A DNA stretch of 13,018 nucleotides from UBA7328 sp036479115 (GTDB lineage Bacteria > Bacteroidota > Bacteroidia > Chitinophagales > Saprospiraceae). The translations under genes were made by a program, and so were the position numbers. The stretch covers positions 1 through 13,018 of the forward strand of contig JAZGFD010000204.1 in the NCBI GenBank assembly GCA_036479115.1, read 5' to 3'. Shown in pieces: positions 8,556 through 13,018 of this stretch. The notes beneath the pieces were generated by a model that did not search any database, was not told the origin of the DNA, and was given only the letters and a program-made list of their open reading frames with translations. Positions within the stretch are counted from its first letter, which is position 1. Each line of letters opens with the position of its first letter.

Positions 8556-8599
8556 TTAGCTGATACTCAGGCATCACCGAATCTCAATAAATGTAAATC

Positions 8600-8885
8600 T
8601 CATCCAAAACAACTCATTTTGTGAAAAATGTCTGTTTCCGGAGTGGACTCAATACTTACATTGTCAAACATCTTCATATCATCTTCAAATGTTTTCCATT
8701 CTTCAAATGTCCACATTCTTTCAAATCAGATAAATCTCTCAAAGAACATTTCCTGGACTTAATCCAAGCACAAACCTTAGAATCTTTTTAGTGAATTTAT
8801 TAAGACTCAAGTCTAACTTATCAGCCTCCTCTTTTAACCTCTTGTAAAGTTCATTATCTAGTTTGTGTATTGATATAGACTTCAT
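8600..8885 (-). pseudogene. Broken RHH antitoxin (VapB/FitA-like) gene, split over three frames
   Basis: From ATG 8885 a 48-residue frame reads ISIHKLDNELYKRLKEEA then SLNKFTKKILRFVLGL, a typical ribbon-helix-helix antitoxin N-terminus, and stops at 8739. The next frame continues with SLRDLSDLKE from 8745. The third frame, 8716 to the stop at 8600, reads MWTFEEWKTFEDDMKMFDN. Joined, these match the order seen in RHH antitoxins that pair with PIN toxins: DNA-binding domain, a DL-DL linker, then W-x-x-E-E-x-x-x-F toxin-binding tail. Each junction needs one missing base and lies next to a short A run (near 8748-8751 and 8716-8721). The 48-residue fragment alone could still bind DNA but would lack the toxin-neutralising tail. 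A sequencing or assembly error is the main alternative to a true pseudogene. Confidence 0.7.
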
Positions 8886-8897
8886 AAACTATATATT

Positions 8898-8926
8898 TGG
8901 TTCAAAAAAAACTATTTCATGGTTCA
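8898..8926. promoter_or_regulatory. Paired TGGTTCA repeats upstream of antitoxin start
   Basis: TGGTTCA occurs at 8898-8904 and again at 8920-8926, in the same orientation and 22 bases apart, about two helical turns. The pair begins 13 bases before the antitoxin ATG at 8885, where RHH antitoxins usually bind to repress their own operon. It may therefore be the autoregulatory operator. RHH sites are often spaced one turn apart, so the assignment is tentative. Confidence 0.3.
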
Positions 8927-8992
8927 TAATGCATTGATCATGTTATTGCTCTCTCTTAAAGGAGATTTGAATTTCTTCTGGCAATGGGCTTG

Positions 8993-11900
8993 TCAGATCA
9001 ATTCTTCGTATATGCGTCCTATCAATTCTTCCGCTTTATATGGTTTTGGGATGTAATTATTCATTCCTGAATCATAGCAAGAACTAATTTGTGATTTTAA
9101 CAAACTTGCAGTCATGGCAATGATTGGTATTGATTTTCCTGTGGCGATAGATGCCGCTTCTATTTTGCGGATGGCTCGGGTAACTTCATGTCCATTCATC
9201 CCAGGCATTTGCACATCCATTAATATTGCATCGTATTTTTCATTTTGATATTTAGAAATGGCCGATGGCCCATTGTCCACAATGATGATTGTGGCTTTTG
9301 GAATATAGTAAGAGAGGTCATCTGAGGCAACCATGGTGTTAAAAGCATTGTCATCCACAAGTAATATTCTGATACTGCCCAGTGAATTCCCCATATCTTT
9401 CAGTTCTTTTTCTGAAAGTTGTGTTTGTTTTAACCCGTCGGCAGTGATGAGCGGTAGATCAAATGAGAATGTGCTGCCTCTACCAACATTACTCTCTGCC
9501 CATATCTTACCGCCTTGCAATTCCACCAGTTGTTTGGATATACTGAGTCCAAGACCTGTACCGCCATATTTTCTAGTTGTGGTCAAGTCGGCTTGTTCAA
9601 AGGAATTAAAAATGTCAATTAGATCGGTGCCAGGTATTCCTTTGCCGCTATCTTCTACCGTAAATAGGAGTTTTTCAACTTCTTTGTTTTGAGATTTAAC
9701 AAGGGAAATGTGAATGTTACCGGTTTCAGTAAATTTAATAGCATTATCGGCCAGATTAATTAATATTTGGCTGAGCCGTGTAGGGTCTCCCGATATGGTT
9801 TGTGGAATATCATCAGCGATACGATAGGATAGTTTTAACGATTTTTCTGCGGCTTTGAATTTCAGAATATCTACAATATTTTTAATGACATTATCTGGAC
9901 TCATAGAGATCATTTCAAAGTCCATTTTACCCGCTTCAATTTTTGACATATCCAGAATGTCATTAAGAATCACTAGTAGGTTGTCAGAACTTTGGTGGAT
10001 GGCATTAAGGTAAATATTTTGTTGTTGAAGATGATCATTTCTTTTCAAAATTTTAGTCATACCAGAGATGGCATACATAGGGGTTCTTATCTCGTGGCTC
10101 ATATTAGCCAGAAATTGTTCTTTAAATTTTTCTGATCTTTCTGCTCTTTCTTTTTGCTTCTCGGCATTCATTTTTTCTACTGCAATTTGTTGATTTTTTT
10201 CTTCTAGCAACTTTTTTTCTGCATTTAACAAAATAGCTTCCTGTTGTTTTAATTTTTGAGTGACTCTGAATTGGTAAAACATCCAAAACACTGTACCAAA
10301 AATTAAAACGTAAATGCATCTCGCCCACCACCTGTTATACCACACTTCTAATACCTGTATAGGAATAGTTAAAACATTGACCGAGGCATTCCCCCGGTGA
10401 TCAAAGGCTTTGGCATACAGCGTGTAATTGCCAGGTGAGATTACATTGTAGTGTATAAAATTTTGCGATTGAGGAAGATGCCACTTTATATCAAAATTTT
10501 CAAGATAAAAAGCGTATTGATTTTTTATTGGCTGTGCTAGGTTAAGAAGGGCAAAAGTGAAAGTGACGGACTGATCATTATAATTTAATCGTAGTGTCTC
10601 AGCACTGTTATTCTCTGGTATTTGCAGATCGATCATCATCTCCTTTTCTCCATCGTATTTCTTAAAGCCAGTCCAGTGTAATCTTGCATTTGGCTGATCT
10701 GTTTCGAATTGATCCTTTTGGAAGCTATTAATTCCGTTTTTACCGCCCATATAGATTGTACCGTTAGAAGCCTTATGGGCAGAATATTCATTGAATTGAG
10801 GATGGGTGATGCCATCTGATCGGGCGTAGTTTGTAAAAGTTTCTGTAGTTATATCAAATTTAGACAAGCCATTATATGTACCGAGCCACAAGCACTCATC
10901 ATCAGGTATGATGGTATATACTTTGTCATGACACAGGCCGTCTATTGTTGTAAATTTTTTTGTAATCCCAGTATTGGGATCATAACGTAACAGACCTTGT
11001 GCGGAGCCCATCCACAAATAGCCATTGTACCATGTCAAGCCATGAGAAGGGTTAATACGATGCCCGTTATTTGCTATCAATTTTACTATAGTAAAGGTTT
11101 CATTCAGTGTGTTAATTTTGTACAATATATTTGATTGTGTACCCCAGATGATTGCTTTTTCTTCCTGATAAGATGCAAATTTGAATAGTGGTGTTTTCTT
11201 TTTAACAGACCTAAAAGTTGACGCGGCAAGGTCAAATATTACCATACCTTCATTATACCTGCACCAGATCTGTCCTTGTCCATCTTCAACTATAGGTTCT
11301 ATACTACCAATTGAATCCAGATACACAAAAGATTCCCAGCTTTGATCAACAGGATTAAAATTAATAAGTCCATGATTATCCGTCCCTATCCAGAGTCGAT
11401 TATGTGATTTTTCTTTTATTATCTTATTAATTTTCGGCTTTATCCATTTATGGCTTTTTATACTTTTCTTTTGTTTAGATTTTGCCCAATTGATCTTTAT
11501 ACTCGTTTTTTTATTTGGGTCAATTTTATATAAATCACCATCGTCATTTGTTACATAGATAAACCCGGCGTCATCTTCTGAAATATCGTAGAAACTAATT
11601 TGACTTTTCCGCACACCATCCTTTCCCATTGGGACATTTAGATAGCTATTAAACAATGTCGGAGTTTTTCTAATTCTGGTGAGACCGCCCTCGCTTTTTG
11701 GAGTCCAGATAATGCCATTCTTGTCTTCATAAATATTAAATATATGGTCAGGATAGATCGGGAAATCACCATAAAATTCCAGATATTCATTAACTATATC
11801 AAAGCGATAGACATCTCCATTGCGGTTCTTCAGCCAGATATTATGATTATTGTCGAAGACAAAATATACCCAGCTATCCAAAGAAATATTGGATGGTAAT

Positions 11901-12667
11901 TGAAATGATGACAGCTTTCTATTCGCACTCAATTTGGGATACCATAACCTATTATTAACATCGATTATAGGCAGTACACCTTTCATATCTACCTTAATGG
12001 GAGACAATTGTTTACTATTGATATCGAGATAATAATAGCCTTGTTTAGTGACCAACCATAAATTTTCGCTTTTATCTGAAACCAAATGTACAAGTCGGTG
12101 TGTGAGACGCCCATAAGGCAGTATTATTTCAAAGGTAGAATCCTGTGCATACCGCTCAATGGAGACCATTTCAGGGGATATATCCCATTTAGGAGTACCT
12201 GTAATCCAAATCGTATTTTGTGGAGAAATGTATATATCGCTAATGGATCGTGCGTGCAAAGATTTAGGCCTGTGTTCATCATTTCTAAAATGTCTAAACA
12301 GCTGGTTTTCTATATTGTAAACAACTAAATCTCCACTAATAGTACCTGCCCAGAGTTTCCCTTCTGCATCAAGATCCAAACTTTTGTATTGGTTTGTCGC
12401 TGAAATATCCGTATTAATAATATCGCGTTCAAAATCGTGAAACCCTGCACCGTTATAGTGGTTTAACCCCCCAAAAGTGGATATCCATAAAAACCCATTT
12501 TTATCCTCACAAAAATCTAGGACTAACCGGTGAGAAAGACCATCTCTTAATCCGAGGTTTTCTATTTTCAATTCCATCTGAGCTTGCAATAAAATAGTGT
12601 TGGTCAGGGTGAAAAAGATAATGAAAAGAAAAAAAAATTGATGTTTAAAATATAATTCAATAGTCAT
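8993..12667 (-). CDS. Hybrid sensor histidine kinase: Reg_prop propeller, Y_Y_Y, HisKA, HATPase_c, REC
   Basis: This 1,224-residue inner-membrane sensor resembles Bacteroidota hybrid two-component systems. A signal peptide (about 1-29, ending ILLQAQ) leads to a periplasmic Reg_prop propeller (about 31-690) with many blades of the form D-x-x-G-x-L/I-W-x-G-T-x-x-G-L. Then follow a Y_Y_Y domain (about 700-775, GNYTLYAKAFD), a membrane helix after W780-W781, a coiled coil (about 800-850) and HisKA with H858 in ANMSHEIRTPM. HATPase_c has N975 in the N-box, DSGKGIPG and GGTGLGLS. The C-terminal REC (about 1103-1224) has phosphoacceptor D1151 in MDVQMPGMNG. All catalytic residues are present. There is no AraC-type domain after REC, unlike Bacteroides polysaccharide sensors, so output must go to another protein, plausibly via the Hpt at 6870. 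ATG 12667 is preferred over the adjacent TTG at 12670. The ligand is unknown. Confidence 0.95.
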   Translation of the reverse strand: MTIELYFKHQFFFLFIIFFTLTNTILLQAQMELKIENLGLRDGLSHRLVLDFCEDKNGFLWISTFGGLNHYNGAGFHDFERDIINTDISATNQYKSLDLDAEGKLWAGTISGDLVVYNIENQLFRHFRNDEHRPKSLHARSISDIYISPQNTIWITGTPKWDISPEMVSIERYAQDSTFEIILPYGRLTHRLVHLVSDKSENLWLVTKQGYYYLDINSKQLSPIKVDMKGVLPIIDVNNRLWYPKLSANRKLSSFQLPSNISLDSWVYFVFDNNHNIWLKNRNGDVYRFDIVNEYLEFYGDFPIYPDHIFNIYEDKNGIIWTPKSEGGLTRIRKTPTLFNSYLNVPMGKDGVRKSQISFYDISEDDAGFIYVTNDDGDLYKIDPNKKTSIKINWAKSKQKKSIKSHKWIKPKINKIIKEKSHNRLWIGTDNHGLINFNPVDQSWESFVYLDSIGSIEPIVEDGQGQIWCRYNEGMVIFDLAASTFRSVKKKTPLFKFASYQEEKAIIWGTQSNILYKINTLNETFTIVKLIANNGHRINPSHGLTWYNGYLWMGSAQGLLRYDPNTGITKKFTTIDGLCHDKVYTIIPDDECLWLGTYNGLSKFDITTETFTNYARSDGITHPQFNEYSAHKASNGTIYMGGKNGINSFQKDQFETDQPNARLHWTGFKKYDGEKEMMIDLQIPENNSAETLRLNYNDQSVTFTFALLNLAQPIKNQYAFYLENFDIKWHLPQSQNFIHYNVISPGNYTLYAKAFDHRGNASVNVLTIPIQVLEVWYNRWWARCIYVLIFGTVFWMFYQFRVTQKLKQQEAILLNAEKKLLEEKNQQIAVEKMNAEKQKERAERSEKFKEQFLANMSHEIRTPMYAISGMTKILKRNDHLQQQNIYLNAIHQSSDNLLVILNDILDMSKIEAGKMDFEMISMSPDNVIKNIVDILKFKAAEKSLKLSYRIADDIPQTISGDPTRLSQILINLADNAIKFTETGNIHISLVKSQNKEVEKLLFTVEDSGKGIPGTDLIDIFNSFEQADLTTTRKYGGTGLGLSISKQLVELQGGKIWAESNVGRGSTFSFDLPLITADGLKQTQLSEKELKDMGNSLGSIRILLVDDNAFNTMVASDDLSYYIPKATIIIVDNGPSAISKYQNEKYDAILMDVQMPGMNGHEVTRAIRKIEAASIATGKSIPIIAMTASLLKSQISSCYDSGMNNYIPKPYKAEELIGRIYEELI

Positions 12668-12681
12668 CAAAACTAAATCTG

Positions 12682-12699
12682 ATTGTTACACCAAACAAT
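12682..12699. promoter_or_regulatory. Perfect dyad ATTGTT-N6-AACAAT just upstream of kinase start
   Basis: Six-base arms ATTGTT (12682-12687) and AACAAT (12694-12699) pair exactly around a six-base centre. The site ends 14 bases before the kinase ATG at 12667. It could be a repressor or activator site, or a weak hairpin in the leader RNA near the translation start. The arms are AT-rich and short, so chance is possible. Confidence 0.3.
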
Positions 12700-12700
12700 G

Positions 12701-12793
12701 TAGTCTGGGAGTCAAAGATAGTCGGATAGTCTGATAGTCAAGAAAGACAGTGGGATAGTCAGGTTGCCTGAAAGCCAGGTAGTCAAATAGTTA
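12701..12793. repeat. Degenerate short tandem repeat, unit about 8 bases (GATAGTCN)
   Basis: Three back-to-back units are GATAGTCG (12717-12724), GATAGTCT (12725-12732) and GATAGTCA (12733-12740). Further copies are GATAGTCA (12754-12761), GGTAGTCA (12778-12785) and AATAGTTA (12786-12793), and a partial TAGTCTGG lies at 12701-12708. The interspersed bases (for example GAAAGACAG and GCCTGAAAGCCAG) look like decayed units. It is not inside a gene and has no longer-range symmetry, so it is best read as an eroding intergenic microsatellite of unknown function. Confidence 0.75.
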
Positions 12794-12949
12794 AGATGAT
12801 TTTGACCCATTTCTTTTCTATCAAAGAGTGGAATAGTAGGTGCTAAAATTATTCGAGGTCTTAGAAATCACCTGTAATAATAATTAACATCATTTACTGC
12901 AAAGGCAATTTTGAATTCTTTTAAAAAACACAGTGCAACCAGAAAATTA

Positions 12950-12974
12950 CCGAAAATGCAGGCTTTCGGGTTTT
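12950..12974. terminator. Terminator-like hairpin with flanking T runs
   Basis: CCGAAA (12950-12955) pairs exactly with TTTCGG (12964-12969) around an eight-base loop. On the plus strand it is followed by GTTTTC, and on the minus strand by TAATTTTC, so it could stop transcription from either side. No gene inside the window ends here, so it most likely ends a leftward gene located beyond the right edge. The stem is short, so confidence is modest. Confidence 0.4.
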
Positions 12975-13018
12975 CAAAATATGCGTAATTATATATTACA
13001 ATAATTTATATATAAATA

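Larger units (their letters stand above)
12668..13018. other. Gene-free region upstream of the hybrid kinase
   Basis: No convincing reading frame or RNA gene is seen in these 351 bases. Reading left to right it holds a small dyad (12682-12699), a degenerate short tandem repeat (12701-12793), an AT-rich unstructured stretch, and a terminator-like hairpin (12950-12974). The last 45 bases are almost pure A/T. The kinase promoter should lie here, but no clear TAnnTTTG-type Bacteroidota promoter could be assigned. Confidence 0.6.

Noticed and set aside
8353..8559. A 68-codon plus-strand frame
   Set aside because: It is antisense to the PIN toxin, whose catalytic residues confirm the minus strand as coding.
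9333..9692. A 119-codon plus-strand frame, and similar ones at 12086-12328 and, on the minus strand, 10122-10331
   Set aside because: All lie inside the hybrid kinase gene in other frames; the kinase domains are intact and conserved there.
12701..12793. CRISPR array
   Set aside because: The repeat unit is only about 8 bases, units are partly contiguous without spacers, and no cas gene is present.

Overview
The window looks like a piece of a low-GC Bacteroidota genome, probably a Saprospiria/Lewinella-like or related environmental lineage. The phylum is inferred from several things together: a hybrid histidine kinase with a periplasmic Reg_prop/Y_Y_Y sensor, a very large secreted protein of PPC, fibronectin-III and FG-GAP modules, a LytTR response regulator paired with a small Hpt protein, and start codons without a clear Shine-Dalgarno sequence. 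The finer placement is a guess.

Left half (1-6592, minus strand): one uninterrupted reading frame of 2,197 codons that starts at 6592 and runs off the left edge. It encodes an exported protein with a signal peptide, four tandem PPC domains, about thirteen fibronectin-III-like modules interrupted by two carboxypeptidase-regulatory-like (CNA_B-type) modules, and the beginning of an FG-GAP (integrin-alpha-like) propeller. No catalytic domain is visible. Its C-terminus, where a type IX secretion signal would be expected, lies outside the window.

Middle (6593-7999): a 277-base divergent intergenic region holds a 30-base dyad (6751-6780) with an overlapping direct repeat. An operon then reads rightward: an Hpt-like phosphotransfer protein (6870-7256) overlaps a REC-LytTR response regulator (7253-7999) by four bases.

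8000-8992: a minus-strand type II toxin-antitoxin locus of the VapBC/RHH-PIN kind. The PIN toxin (8154-8555) keeps its four acidic residues but uses a TTG start. The RHH antitoxin (8885-8600) is split over three frames and appears broken, or carries two base-call errors.

Right half (8993-12667, minus strand): a 1,224-residue hybrid histidine kinase with signal peptide, Reg_prop propeller, Y_Y_Y domain, membrane segment, coiled coil, HisKA, HATPase_c and one C-terminal REC. Unlike the classic Bacteroides hybrid regulators it has no AraC-type DNA-binding domain. With the nearby Hpt and LytTR proteins this would make a complete His-Asp-His-Asp phosphorelay, and the divergently transcribed giant surface protein is the obvious candidate target. 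This wiring is inference.

12668-13018 has no gene. It holds a small dyad in front of the kinase, a degenerate GATAGTC-type tandem repeat and a terminator-like hairpin.
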